55,714 nucleotides of DNA from JBCFAY01 sp038562375 (GCA_038562375.1 JBCFAY010000023.1:1-55714); one strand, 5' to 3'. Positions 7,534 to 16,406 are shown, counted from the first letter of the stretch. The notes: a model not told the origin generated them from the letters alone. Numbers and translations: made by a program.

Positions 7534-8451
7534 ATGGACTTTATCACCACCTTTTTAACTTCCGACGTCCGTACCGCCATGCCCATTCTGCTCGCCGCCC
7601 TCGGCCTTGTGTACAGCGAGCGCGCGGGCGTGGTCAACATCGGCGTTGAGGGAATCATGCTCATCGGGGCGCTCGCGAGCTTCGCGGGATCGTTTTTTCT
7701 CGGCAACGCGTGGGCGGGCATGGCGGTGGCCATGCTGTGCGGCCTTTTGATCGGCCTTGTGTTCGCGTTCCTCGTGGTCACGGTCAAGGCGAACCAGACC
7801 GTTATCGGCATGGCGCTGAACATCTTCGGATCGGGCCTGACGATCACGCTCAACCGCATCATATTCGGAATCAACGCGAGCCCACCGCCCGTGGACAGCT
7901 ACTCCAACGTCCCCGTGCCGGTTTTGTCCAAGATTCCGATGCTCGGCGATATCCTGTTCAACCATAACGTATGGGTGTATATCGCGATCGGCATACTGAT
8001 CGTAGCACATGTTGTACTGTTTAAGACGGAGCTCGGGCTTCGCATCCGCGCCGTGGGCGAGAACCCCAAAGCGTGCGACACCCTCGGCATCAGCGTGAGC
8101 AGGATCCGCTACGGCACGGTGCTCTACAGCTGTGCGATGTGCGGGCTTGCGGGCGGATATATGTCCCTTGCTCAGCTGAACTTCTTCATCGAGGGCATGG
8201 TCTCCGGCCGCGGGTTCATCGCGCTGGCCGCGGTCGTGTTCGGCAAGTGGAAGCCGCTCGGCATACTGATGGCGGTGCTGGTGTTCGGCGCCGGCGAAGC
8301 GATTCAGTTCAAGCTTGCGGCGGCGCAGAATTCCATCCCGTTCCAGTTCACGCAGATGATCCCCTATGTGCTCACAATACTCGCCCTGATCGGGCTTGTG
8401 GGCAAATCGCAGGGACCTGCCGCGAGCGGACGGCCGTACATCAAAGAATAG
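7534..8451 (+). CDS. BMP-type ABC importer permease 2 (NupQ/YufQ-like)
   Basis: This second permease (305 residues) has the conserved signature SERAGVVNIGVEGIMLIGALASF near residues 28-50 and NQTVIGMALNIFGSGLT near 90-106, both typical of the YufQ/NupQ partner. Around eight hydrophobic segments are readable. AAGGAGACC upstream of the ATG overlaps the end of permease 1, so the two are translated together. It should form the membrane channel as a heterodimer with the product of 6450-7532. The substrate depends on the binding protein at 13951. Confidence 0.9.
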   Translation: MDFITTFLTSDVRTAMPILLAALGLVYSERAGVVNIGVEGIMLIGALASFAGSFFLGNAWAGMAVAMLCGLLIGLVFAFLVVTVKANQTVIGMALNIFGSGLTITLNRIIFGINASPPPVDSYSNVPVPVLSKIPMLGDILFNHNVWVYIAIGILIVAHVVLFKTELGLRIRAVGENPKACDTLGISVSRIRYGTVLYSCAMCGLAGGYMSLAQLNFFIEGMVSGRGFIALAAVVFGKWKPLGILMAVLVFGAGEAIQFKLAAAQNSIPFQFTQMIPYVLTILALIGLVGKSQGPAASGRPYIKE

Positions 8452-8462
8452 GAGGGGCACCA

Positions 8463-10727
8463 TTGCGTAATACCAAAAATCTCCGTGCGGACGCGGTCGC
8501 GAAGGTAACCGGGCGGGCGATTTACGCGAACGATATCAACCTGCCGGGCATGCTGCACGTCAAGGTTGTGCGCAGCACGCTCAGCCATGCAAATATTTTG
8601 AGCATAGAGACCGATGCCGCGGCGGCGGTGCCGGGAGTGGTCGCCGTGCTTACGGCGAAGGATATTCCGGGCATCGGCAACCAGCCCAAGGAGCGCCCGG
8701 TGCTCTGCGGGGACAGGGTGCGCTACATCGGGGACGGCGTAGCGCTGGTGGTTGCCGATACGCGCGCTGCCGCCGAGGAAGGCGCAAAACTCGTTAACGT
8801 GCAATACGAGGAGCTTCCCGCGCTCCTCGACCCCAGGGAGGCGCTCAAGGAAGGGGCTCCCCGGATCCACGAGGGCGGGAACCTGCTCTGCCGCTATAAA
8901 ACGACCCGCGGCGACGTCGACACGGCGCTTGAGCATGCGCCGCATGTGATCGAGCGCGAGTACACGACGCAGCGCGTCCAGCATGCGAGCATGGAGACGG
9001 AGGTCTGCGTCGTAAATTACGACGCGCTCTCGGGGCAGACGACGGTGCAGTGCCCGATCAACAGCCCGTTTGCGATCCGCAAGCTGATCTCCGAGACAAT
9101 GGGCTGCCCGCAGGCGGACGTCCGGATACTCGTCGCGACGATCGGCGGGACCTTCGGCGGGAAGAACTACGACACCGCCGTGGCCTGCAGCCGCGCGGGC
9201 ATCGCAAGCCGCGCGACGGGACGCCCCTGCAAGGTGGTCCTTACCCGCGAGGAATCCATACTCGAGGGAACCAAGCGGCATCCGATTCAGGCGAACTATC
9301 GCGTCGGCTTTGACGACGACGGCCGCCTGCTCGCGGCCAAGATCGACGTTTTGCTCGACGGCGGCGCCTACACCAGCAAATCGCACCCGGTCACGAGCCG
9401 CATGGCGATCGAGGCGACTGGCCCGTACAGCGTGCCCGCCGTGGATACGACCGTAACGAACGTCTATACGAACAACGTCTATTCGGATGCGCTGCGCGGG
9501 TTCGGCTCCCCGCAGGTCGACTTCTGCTCCGAATCGATGATGGATGAGATCGCGCTGTACCTCGGCAAGGACCCCATCGAGGTCCGGAGGCTCAACATGC
9601 TTGCGGACGGGAAAACGTCCGCCTTCGGCGAGGTCATGCGCGACGTGACGCTCGAGGAGTGCCTGAGCGCGCTCGAGCAGTCCGCAGAGCTGAAAAAGCG
9701 GAAGAAAGAAGCGGAAGAGTTCAATAAAACGAGCCCCGAGATCAAAAAAGGCGTCGGCATCGCGATTTTGCACCGCGGCGAGGCGTTCGGCGCGGCCGGC
9801 CAGGGCGTGGATACCGCGAGCGGTATGCTTACGATACAGCAAGACGGCAGCGTGATCGTGAATTCCTCCATCGCGGACGTCGGCCAGGCCGGGCCGACGA
9901 CCATGATCTCCATCGTGCATGAAACGCTGGGGATTTCGCGCGATAGGATCCGCGCCAGCCGCATCGATACGGCTGGAGTGACCGACGCCGGGCCGACCGT
10001 GGCCTCGCGCGGCACGGTATTTTCGGGCGGCGCGATCTACAACGCGGCGCTCGCGCTCAAGGAGAAGCTGGAAAAGTACGCCAGGAAGCGGCTGGGCGAG
10101 CGTGAACTGGTCTTTAAGGACGATAAGATCTTCGCGGCGGACGATCCCGGCGAGTGCGTCGAGCTCCGCGCCGTGGTGAGCGACGCGTTCGCGGCGTGCG
10201 ATCATCTGAACGCCTTGGGCTTCTTTACGAACCCGCCGCTTGAATACGATAAAAAGACCGGCGTCGGCCGCGCCTATATGTCCTACGTCTACGGCGCGAC
10301 GGCGGCCTGTGTGAGCGTGGATACAAGAACAGGCGTTACCTCCGTCGACGATTTCTTCGCAGTGCACGATATCGGGCATGCGTTCGACAAGGAAGAGGTC
10401 GTCGGCCAGATCTGCGGCGGGGTTTCCATGGGCGTCGGATACGCCGTCATGGAGGATGTCGAGATTTCAAAGGGGAAGGTCCAAAACCTCAACTTTGAAA
10501 ACTATCTGCTCCCGACGACGATGGATATGCCGAATGTCCACGTGACCGCGCTGGAGATCCCGAGCTCTTACGGCCCGCTTGGCGCCAAGGGCATCGGGGA
10601 GCCGGCCACTTCGGTCGTCGCGCCCGCCATCATCAATGCGATCGCCCACGCGACGGGCAAGCGCATTCGAAATCTTCCCGCCAACCTCGAGCGCGTCGCG
10701 CTCGACAAGGAACTCAAGAAAGGGTAA
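8463..10727 (+). CDS. Xanthine dehydrogenase-family molybdopterin-binding catalytic subunit
   Basis: The frame is open from 8073 but the true start is TTG 8463, with GGAGGGG just upstream and homology beginning there (754 residues). It shows the aldehyde oxidase/xanthine dehydrogenase a/b hammerhead region first, then the molybdopterin loop GGTFGGKN (228-235), ALRGFGSPQ (343-351) with the substrate-site arginine, DVGQAGPTTM in place of the usual GQG-H segment, and the catalytic glutamate in GAKGIGE (Glu713). The family hydroxylates purines, nicotinate, pyrimidines or aldehydes. Neither the 2Fe-2S subunit nor the FAD subunit is encoded in the window, so partners must come from elsewhere or be replaced. 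It lies between importer permeases and an amidohydrolase, which supports a heterocyclic substrate. Confidence 0.9.
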   Translation: MRNTKNLRADAVAKVTGRAIYANDINLPGMLHVKVVRSTLSHANILSIETDAAAAVPGVVAVLTAKDIPGIGNQPKERPVLCGDRVRYIGDGVALVVADTRAAAEEGAKLVNVQYEELPALLDPREALKEGAPRIHEGGNLLCRYKTTRGDVDTALEHAPHVIEREYTTQRVQHASMETEVCVVNYDALSGQTTVQCPINSPFAIRKLISETMGCPQADVRILVATIGGTFGGKNYDTAVACSRAGIASRATGRPCKVVLTREESILEGTKRHPIQANYRVGFDDDGRLLAAKIDVLLDGGAYTSKSHPVTSRMAIEATGPYSVPAVDTTVTNVYTNNVYSDALRGFGSPQVDFCSESMMDEIALYLGKDPIEVRRLNMLADGKTSAFGEVMRDVTLEECLSALEQSAELKKRKKEAEEFNKTSPEIKKGVGIAILHRGEAFGAAGQGVDTASGMLTIQQDGSVIVNSSIADVGQAGPTTMISIVHETLGISRDRIRASRIDTAGVTDAGPTVASRGTVFSGGAIYNAALALKEKLEKYARKRLGERELVFKDDKIFAADDPGECVELRAVVSDAFAACDHLNALGFFTNPPLEYDKKTGVGRAYMSYVYGATAACVSVDTRTGVTSVDDFFAVHDIGHAFDKEEVVGQICGGVSMGVGYAVMEDVEISKGKVQNLNFENYLLPTTMDMPNVHVTALEIPSSYGPLGAKGIGEPATSVVAPAIINAIAHATGKRIRNLPANLERVALDKELKKG

Positions 10728-10731
10728 GCCG

Positions 10732-12081
10732 ATGAGTCTTTTGATTGCCAACCCATGGATCATCACGATGAACGAGGAGAACGCGATTCTCCGCAACGGA
10801 TATGCGCTCGTCGAGGGCGACCGTATCGTCGAGGTCGGCAACAGCCCCGAGCGGCTGCGCGCGCTCAGGGTGACCTCCGACGAGATCATCGAGGCCGGGG
10901 ATAAGATACTGCTTCCAGGCATGGTCAACGCGCATACGCACCTGTTCCAAACGTTCATGCGCGGCCTTGCCGACGATAAACCGCTGTTCCAGTGGCTCAG
11001 CGAGGAGATCTGGCCGTTTTCCGCGCTCATGAGCGAGGAGGATTTTTATTACGCGGCGCTCATCGGCTGCATCGAGAATCTCAAGACCGGCGCGACCGGC
11101 GTTCTCGACCAGCACTATATCTATACCTCCGTCTACAACGGCGACAGGGTGCTCGAGGCGATGCGCGATTCGGGCATCCGCGGGAGCCTTTGCAGATGCT
11201 TTGCGAACATCGAATACCATAAGACGTTCCGCGAGAGCGACGATGTGATCGTGGACGAAATCAAGCGGCTCAACTCACAATGGGGCGGGCAATTCGATGG
11301 CAGGCTTTGTGTCAGCGTCGGCCCGATCAACCCGTGGGCGGTATCGGCGGAGCTGCTCGTGCGCACCAAGGCGCTCTCCAAGGAGCTCGGCCTCAAGTAT
11401 CAGGTGCATACCGCCGAGACAAAGGCGGTCGTGGAGCGCACCGCGGCGCTCAACGGAGGACTCCGGAACGTCGAGTATTTCGACAAGCTCGACATCCTCG
11501 ACGAGGATACCCAGATGGCGCACAGCGTGTGGCTCGACGACGGCGAGCTGGAGATCATCGAGCGCAAAAAGCCGCTGGTCGTCCATTGCCCGGTCGCCAA
11601 CATGTACCTTGCGTCCGGCGTCGCGAGGATTCCCGAGATGCTTCAAAAGGGCACGCGCGTCGCGCTCGCGACGGACGGCCCGGGAAGCAACAACAGCCAG
11701 GATATGCTCTCGACGCTCAAATTCGCCGCGTGTCTGCATAAGATCAGCACGCTCAACGCCCAGGCGATCTCCACGCGGGATATCCTCTCGATGGCGACGC
11801 GCAACGGCGCTTATGTGCTCGGCAGGGACGATATCGGCGTGATCGCCGCAGGCAAAAAAGCGGATATGATATTGGTCGATTGGCAAAAACCGCACATCGC
11901 TCCGGTGCATAAGCCGGATTCCGCGCTCGTGTACAACGCGAACGGGAACGATGTGGATACCGTGATCGTGGACGGTCAGATCGTCGTGCGCAATAAAAAA
12001 TCCACGCTTGTTGACGAGAAGGCGTTGGCCGAAGAATGCCAGGGACGCATCGAGTTTATAAAATCCAAAATGGCGAGGTAG
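10732..12081 (+). CDS. Amidohydrolase / aminohydrolase, second copy (SsnA / 8-oxoguanine deaminase-like superfamily)
   Basis: This 449-residue enzyme carries the same metal and catalytic set as the gene at 4101: NAHTH (His68, His70), VHTAET (His226, Glu229), MAHSV (His264) and ATDG (Asp315). It follows the molybdenum hydroxylase by four bases and precedes the importer ATPase by four bases, so the three are surely co-transcribed. A role is a hydrolytic deamination step on the product or precursor of the hydroxylase reaction, for example guanine-type to xanthine-type conversion; the exact ring is not determined. AAAGGG upstream of ATG 10732 supports the start, which places the hydrophobic first strand (LLIANPWII) at the N-terminus. 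Confidence 0.85.
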   Translation: MSLLIANPWIITMNEENAILRNGYALVEGDRIVEVGNSPERLRALRVTSDEIIEAGDKILLPGMVNAHTHLFQTFMRGLADDKPLFQWLSEEIWPFSALMSEEDFYYAALIGCIENLKTGATGVLDQHYIYTSVYNGDRVLEAMRDSGIRGSLCRCFANIEYHKTFRESDDVIVDEIKRLNSQWGGQFDGRLCVSVGPINPWAVSAELLVRTKALSKELGLKYQVHTAETKAVVERTAALNGGLRNVEYFDKLDILDEDTQMAHSVWLDDGELEIIERKKPLVVHCPVANMYLASGVARIPEMLQKGTRVALATDGPGSNNSQDMLSTLKFAACLHKISTLNAQAISTRDILSMATRNGAYVLGRDDIGVIAAGKKADMILVDWQKPHIAPVHKPDSALVYNANGNDVDTVIVDGQIVVRNKKSTLVDEKALAEECQGRIEFIKSKMAR

Positions 12082-12085
12082 AGAT

Positions 12086-13627
12086 ATGGCAAATATTTTG
12101 GAGATGAAAAAAATCTGCAAGTACTTTGCGGGCGTAAGGGCGAACTATAACGTGGATTTCTCGGTCGCCGAGGGCGAAGTACACGCTCTTTTGGGCGAAA
12201 ACGGCGCGGGCAAGAGCACTTTGATGAACGTGCTCTACGGGCTGTATGCGCCGACCTCCGGTGAAATCTGGCTGCACGGCAAAAAGGTCGATATCACGAG
12301 CCCGAGAAAGGCGATCGAGCTCGGCATCGGCATGGTGCACCAGCATTTCATGCTCGTTTCCGCGCTTTCGGTCGTGGAGAACGTCGTACTCGGCATGAGG
12401 GGCGCAAAGTCGCCGCTGCTCGACCTTTCCGCCGCCGCCGCGAAGCTTCAGCAGCTTGCGGATCAGTATAAGCTTTCGATCGATCCTTACGCCAAGATCT
12501 GGCAGCTCTCGGTGGGCCAGCAGCAGCGCGTGGAGATCCTCAAAGCCCTCTACCGCGGCGCAAACCTGTTCATCCTCGACGAGCCGACCGCGGTTCTTAC
12601 GCCGCAGGAGGTCGAGGAGCTTTTCCACATGCTCCGCACGCTCACCGAACAGGGAAAAACAGTCATTTTCATCAGCCATAAGCTCAACGAGGTCATGTCG
12701 ATCTGCTCGACGCTGACGGTATTGCGCCTCGGCGAGGTCGTGGGCACGGTGAAAACCTGCGAGACGAACAAACAGGAACTCGCGAAGTTCATGGTCGGCA
12801 AGGAAATTTCCCTCGAATACGATAAGGAGCCGGTCGATCCCGCGACGCAAAACCCGGTATTGGAGATCAGGGACGTATCCTGCAAGAACACCAAGGGGCT
12901 TATGGCGCTCAAAAAAGTGGACCTCCGGGTGAAATCCGGCGAGATTCTCGGCATCTGCGGCGTGGACGGCAACGGGCAGAGCGAGCTTGCGGACTGCATC
13001 ACGGGGCTGACGAAGGTTTTTTCGGGCCAGGTCCTCATCAACGGCAAGGATCTTACAAACGCCAAGCCGCTCGACGTCCTCAAAAGCGGCGTGTCCCATA
13101 TCCCGGAGGATCGACACAAGCGCGGCGTCGTGCTGGGCATGAACCTGATCGAGAACGTTCTTTTGATGAACTACTACCGGGATGAGTTCCAGAGCGGCCC
13201 GTTCCTCAATTGGCCCAAAATCAACGGCTACGCCGCCGACCTGATCCAGCAGTATCAGGTGAAAACGCCTTCCCCCTACGAGATGATGAGCAACCTCTCG
13301 GGCGGCAACCAGCAAAAGGTCGTTCTTGGGCGCGAGATCCTGCGCGAGCCCGATCTGCTGCTCGCGATGCATCCCTCGCGCGGGCTCGACGTCGGCGCGA
13401 CCGAATACGTCCAGCGCAACATCATCAAGGAGCGCGACCGCGGCGCGGCGGTGCTTTTGATCTCGACGGAGCTTGAGGAAATACTCTCCCTCTCCGACCG
13501 CATCGCCGTCATCTACGAGGGCGAGATCATGGGCATTGTGACGCCCGATATCGAGATTCACAAGCTCGGCCTGATGATGGCGGGCACGCATTTCGAGGAT
13601 CTGGATACGGCCGAACATCCCTCGTAA
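12086..13627 (+). CDS. BMP-type ABC importer, double ATP-binding protein (NupO/YufO-like)
   Basis: The 513-residue protein has two fused nucleotide-binding domains. The first has Walker A GENGAGKST (about residues 37-45), signature LSVGQQQR and Walker B LFILDEPTAVLTP. The second has a degenerate Walker A (GVDGNGQSE), signature LSGGNQQK and a Walker B with LLLAMHPSRGLDVGA. This asymmetric pattern is normal for sugar and nucleoside importers of the RbsA/YufO class. It should power the permeases at 6450-8451. GAGGTAGAG precedes the ATG. It is the last gene before a 323-base gap with its own promoter for the binding protein. Confidence 0.92.
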   Translation: MANILEMKKICKYFAGVRANYNVDFSVAEGEVHALLGENGAGKSTLMNVLYGLYAPTSGEIWLHGKKVDITSPRKAIELGIGMVHQHFMLVSALSVVENVVLGMRGAKSPLLDLSAAAAKLQQLADQYKLSIDPYAKIWQLSVGQQQRVEILKALYRGANLFILDEPTAVLTPQEVEELFHMLRTLTEQGKTVIFISHKLNEVMSICSTLTVLRLGEVVGTVKTCETNKQELAKFMVGKEISLEYDKEPVDPATQNPVLEIRDVSCKNTKGLMALKKVDLRVKSGEILGICGVDGNGQSELADCITGLTKVFSGQVLINGKDLTNAKPLDVLKSGVSHIPEDRHKRGVVLGMNLIENVLLMNYYRDEFQSGPFLNWPKINGYAADLIQQYQVKTPSPYEMMSNLSGGNQQKVVLGREILREPDLLLAMHPSRGLDVGATEYVQRNIIKERDRGAAVLLISTELEEILSLSDRIAVIYEGEIMGIVTPDIEIHKLGLMMAGTHFEDLDTAEHPS

Positions 13628-13685
13628 CAGGCCAAATGATGGGATCGAAGCCGTCATGCGGACCAGAGGTGTTAATTGTTTGGAA

Positions 13686-13714
13686 TTGTAATCGGTTAAC
13701 ATTTCTGGTAATAT
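13686..13714 (+). promoter_or_regulatory. SigA promoter for the BMP lipoprotein gene
   Basis: TTGTAA (13686-13691), a 17-base spacer and TAATAT (13709-13714) with a TG one base upstream of the -10 form an extended -10 promoter. It would let the binding protein be made in excess over the rest of the importer, as is usual. The leader is about 230 bases long. Confidence 0.55.
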
Positions 13715-13867
13715 AACAAGTATGCAATTTGCCCGGGGAACGGATCATACGGTCTATTTGCCCCAACGAGGCCGCCGGCCCGGCGATGCGGACATCCCGC
13801 ACGGTTGGGACGACGCCGGTCGATAGGCCGCGTTATCCGAAAAATCTCCGGACATGCTGCAGATAAA

Positions 13868-13917
13868 ATTTGGATGGGTATGACATCCCGCCAAATGGAC
13901 AGAGGTCGACTCTGTTC
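13868..13917 (+). promoter_or_regulatory. Structured 5' leader of the BMP gene
   Basis: Two hairpins lie shortly before the ribosome binding site: ATTTGG (13868-13873) pairs with CCAAAT (13891-13896) around an internal GGG/CCC, and 13898-13904 pairs with 13910-13916. The rest of the 13628-13950 gap holds a further small hairpin near 13786-13801 and no gene. I cannot match it to a known purine riboswitch consensus. Confidence 0.35.
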
Positions 13918-13950
13918 AAGGATCCAAAGAAAATAGGAGGAGAATTTCAC

Positions 13951-15045
13951 ATGACAAAGAAGAGATTTCTTGCACTTGCCCTGGTACTGATGATGGCGGC
14001 GTCCGCTATGCTGGTCGGCTGCGCGCCTGCCGCGGACAATGCCGGTCAATCCGCTGCCCCCGAAGCGACACAGGCCCCTGTTACGTCGCCTACGGAAGCT
14101 CCGGCAACCACCGAGCCCCTCAAGGTCGGCCTTCTGGTCTCCGGCCCCGTGAACGACGGCGGTTGGGGCGCGTCCGCTTACGCGGGCCTTCTCCAGATCG
14201 AGGAGAAGTTCGGCGCTGAGATCAACTACACCGAATCCATTCCTCAGTCCGACTACGAGGAAGCTTTCCGCAACTATGCTTCCCTCGGCTATAACATCGT
14301 ATTCGGCCACGGCTATGAGTTCGGCGATGCGGCCAAGGTCGTAGCGAAGGAATTCCCCGACACGATGTTCATCGTAACCAGCACCAACATCTATCAGGAG
14401 CCGAACGTCGCTTCCATGAACACCCTCCCCATCGAGATGGGCCTGATCCAGGGCTTGGCGGCGGGCTATATGACCAAGAGCAAGGTCGTCGGCGCGATCG
14501 GCGGTATGCCGATCCCCTCGATCACCGATCCGCTCAACGCGTTTGGCGCGGCGGCTCTCTCGGTCGATCCCAGCATCACGGTTCTCCTTCATATGACCGG
14601 CGACTTTGAGGACGCCGCCCTTGCGAAGGAATCCGCCATCGCCATGATGGATAAGGGCGCGGACGTGCTCATGTACGATGCCGACTCCGCCGGCCTCGGC
14701 GTTGTCGAAGCCGCCAAAGAGCGCGGCGTCATGCTGATCCCCTCCATCGCGAACCAAAACGATCTCGCTCCGGATCTGACCATCCTCAGCGGTATCTGCG
14801 ATGTCGCGACCGGCATGATGACCCTTGTGCAGTACTACACCGAAGGCAACCTGAAGCCCCAGTTCTACAGCCTCGGCGCCTCCACCGGCTGCGTATCCTA
14901 TGAACCCAACGACAAGGTGTTCTCCACCATGTCCGCTGAGGGTCAGGCCGCGGTTGAGGATATGTACCAGAAGCTCAAGAACGGCCAGCTCGATGCCAAT
15001 GCGTTCATCGCGGAGCATCTGCCCGCCGAGCTCAAACTCGGTTAA
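13951..15045 (+). CDS. BMP-family substrate-binding lipoprotein
   Basis: This 364-residue protein begins with a lipoprotein signal peptide ending in LVGC (Cys24), followed by a low-complexity linker rich in Ala, Pro and Thr (to about residue 53). The body has KVGLLVSGPVNDGGWGASAYAGL, the first strand of PF02608 (BMP/PnrA-like) proteins, and GADVLMYDADSAGLGVVEAAKERG in the second lobe. Family members with known ligands bind purine nucleosides. A perfect AGGAGGAG site precedes ATG 13951 and a strong terminator follows the stop, so this gene closes the cluster. It should capture the ligand outside the membrane and deliver it to the permeases at 6450-8451. Confidence 0.92.
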   Translation: MTKKRFLALALVLMMAASAMLVGCAPAADNAGQSAAPEATQAPVTSPTEAPATTEPLKVGLLVSGPVNDGGWGASAYAGLLQIEEKFGAEINYTESIPQSDYEEAFRNYASLGYNIVFGHGYEFGDAAKVVAKEFPDTMFIVTSTNIYQEPNVASMNTLPIEMGLIQGLAAGYMTKSKVVGAIGGMPIPSITDPLNAFGAAALSVDPSITVLLHMTGDFEDAALAKESAIAMMDKGADVLMYDADSAGLGVVEAAKERGVMLIPSIANQNDLAPDLTILSGICDVATGMMTLVQYYTEGNLKPQFYSLGASTGCVSYEPNDKVFSTMSAEGQAAVEDMYQKLKNGQLDANAFIAEHLPAELKLG

Positions 15046-15072
15046 TCCCGAAAGAGAGAAGTTAAGCAAATG

Positions 15073-15101
15073 GCGGAGCCGGAAAACCGGCTCCGCTTTT
15101 T
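15073..15101 (+). terminator. Rho-independent terminator after the BMP gene
   Basis: A perfect 10-bp GC-rich stem (15073-15082 with 15087-15096) with an AAAA loop is followed by five T residues. It ends the importer cluster. Confidence 0.9.
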
Positions 15102-15149
15102 GAATGCCGAAAAGTGGATTCTTCTACCGAGGGGTTTATCGACAAGCTG

Positions 15150-15177
15150 AAACGGAGCCGGCGTACCGGCTCCGTTT
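15150..15177. terminator. Second GC-rich hairpin with the same stem core
   Basis: A 12-bp stem (15150-15161 with 15166-15177) repeats the CGGAGCCGG/CCGGCTCCG core of the terminator 77 bases upstream. It lies between convergent genes and could stop read-through in either direction, although the T-runs are short. Confidence 0.5.
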
Positions 15178-15208
15178 GCCGCATAAACGCATGAAAGCCG
15201 CAGGATTG

Positions 15209-16306
15209 TCAGCGATTTGGGGACAGGGAATCCCAATCGATGCAGTCGTTGTTCGCCCAGCCGATCACGCCCCCGCGCTTGACGAGCGTTCGCCCGTCCA
15301 TCCGCCGCGCGACGGAAACCTGATCGCCCGGTTCGAGCTCAAGCGCGTAATCGGTATATTCCGCGCAGAGCCGCCCTTGCTGGCAGAAGAGGAATTCCTG
15401 CTCGATGGAAAGAATCCGGCCGGAGGCGATGTGGCGGCACAGGGAATCGCGCTCCCTGCGCTCAAGAAGCTCCACGAAGCGGCTTTCCCAATTGATCGTG
15501 AGCGGGCGCGCGCCGGCTTTTTGGCCATGGCGCACGGAAGCTGTGGGCAGCGCGTCCACGCCGTGGAACGAGAATTCGCCGTCCCTGAGGATCAGGGCGT
15601 TCAGCTGGCCTTCGAGCTTGACCGCGTTGCCGCCGTCGATGCTGATCACGCGCTTTTGGAAATCGAACACCGGGTTGCAGCTGCAGACGCCGTCGCAATA
15701 GTTCTGCACCGGGAAATGGCCGACGATCACGTTCTTTGTAAAGCGCGGCGCCGTGCGCAAAAACGCGTCCCGCTTCATGACGCGTTCGGGATCCTGCTTT
15801 TCCAGCTCGAGCGAATCGAGACCCGCGTGGGCGAGCACGAACTCGTCCGTCTCGATGATGTGCGCAAGGTCGGATAAAAACGCGAACTCGGCGGAGAAGG
15901 AGGCGCGAAGCGCAGCGGAGAAGGCCTTGGTCGGGGTATCCGGCGCGAGGGGGAAGCCGATCTCGCCCGCCATGTCCCGAAAGAGCGAATTCGGCCGCCT
16001 GAGGGCAAAGCGCACCAGATCGTCATGGAACTTTCCTTCCGGCCGGACATCCTGCCACAGGCAGTCCCAGTTGCCGCTGATCGCGTGCACACGGCCGCCT
16101 TCGCAGAGCTTCGCGACGGCGCGCAGCGTCGCAAGGCTTTGTTCGCCGCGCTCGATGTAATCGCCGAGCAAATAGAGTTCGTCGTCCTCGCAGTAGCGGA
16201 TATCGCCGAGCAGCCTTTCGAGCAGTGCGAGGTTTCCGTGGATATCGCTGATAAAAATCCGGCGCTTCCTGGGATCGGTTCGGACGCGTTTTACGATTGC
16301 GCTCAT
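15209..16306 (-). CDS. Metallophosphoesterase (serine/threonine phosphatase-like) with a C-terminal extension
   Basis: The start is set at ATG 16306 because GGAG lies seven bases upstream and homology starts there; the frame is open further out. The 365-residue protein has the calcineurin-like metal motifs ISDIHGN (about residues 18-24), GDYIERG (about 47-53) and SGNWD (74-78), later HAGLDS and VGHFPV with the last histidine ligands. The N-terminal 250 residues therefore form a PPP/PrpE/ApaH-like phosphoesterase. The last 100 residues are not recognised; their end reads like a small SH3-like barrel. The gene stands alone and faces the BMP gene. Substrate is unknown: protein phosphate, nucleotide polyphosphate and cyclic nucleotide are all possible. 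Confidence 0.8.
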   Translation of the reverse strand: MSAIVKRVRTDPRKRRIFISDIHGNLALLERLLGDIRYCEDDELYLLGDYIERGEQSLATLRAVAKLCEGGRVHAISGNWDCLWQDVRPEGKFHDDLVRFALRRPNSLFRDMAGEIGFPLAPDTPTKAFSAALRASFSAEFAFLSDLAHIIETDEFVLAHAGLDSLELEKQDPERVMKRDAFLRTAPRFTKNVIVGHFPVQNYCDGVCSCNPVFDFQKRVISIDGGNAVKLEGQLNALILRDGEFSFHGVDALPTASVRHGQKAGARPLTINWESRFVELLERRERDSLCRHIASGRILSIEQEFLFCQQGRLCAEYTDYALELEPGDQVSVARRMDGRTLVKRGGVIGWANNDCIDWDSLSPNR

Positions 16307-16377
16307 GCTGGCTCCATTCTTAATATTGCTTATCGAAATTATAACAGATTCTTTTTGCTCGCGGATATCTCTTTCCA

Positions 16378-16406
16378 TTGACAGGCAAATAGAATTCAAG
16401 TATGAT
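16378..16406 (+). promoter_or_regulatory. Near-consensus SigA promoter of the pyr operon
   Basis: TTGACA (16378-16383), a 17-base spacer and TATGAT (16401-16406) precede pyrB by about 80 bases. The short leader holds no attenuator or terminator hairpin that I can see, so PyrR-type attenuation at this point is unlikely. Confidence 0.8.

Noticed and set aside
8073..8462. N-terminal extension of the molybdenum hydroxylase frame
   Set aside because: It overlaps the second permease gene in another frame, is rich in Arg and has no relation to the family; homology and the ribosome binding site start at 8463.
8364..10379. 671-codon reverse-strand open frame opposite the molybdenum hydroxylase
   Set aside because: It is Arg/His/Ala-rich, lacks a ribosome binding site and mirrors a real gene of high GC content, so it is a shadow.
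15104..16399. Forward-strand frames across the metallophosphoesterase (for example 15104-15877)
   Set aside because: The reverse strand encodes a protein with all metallophosphoesterase motifs; the forward frames have none.
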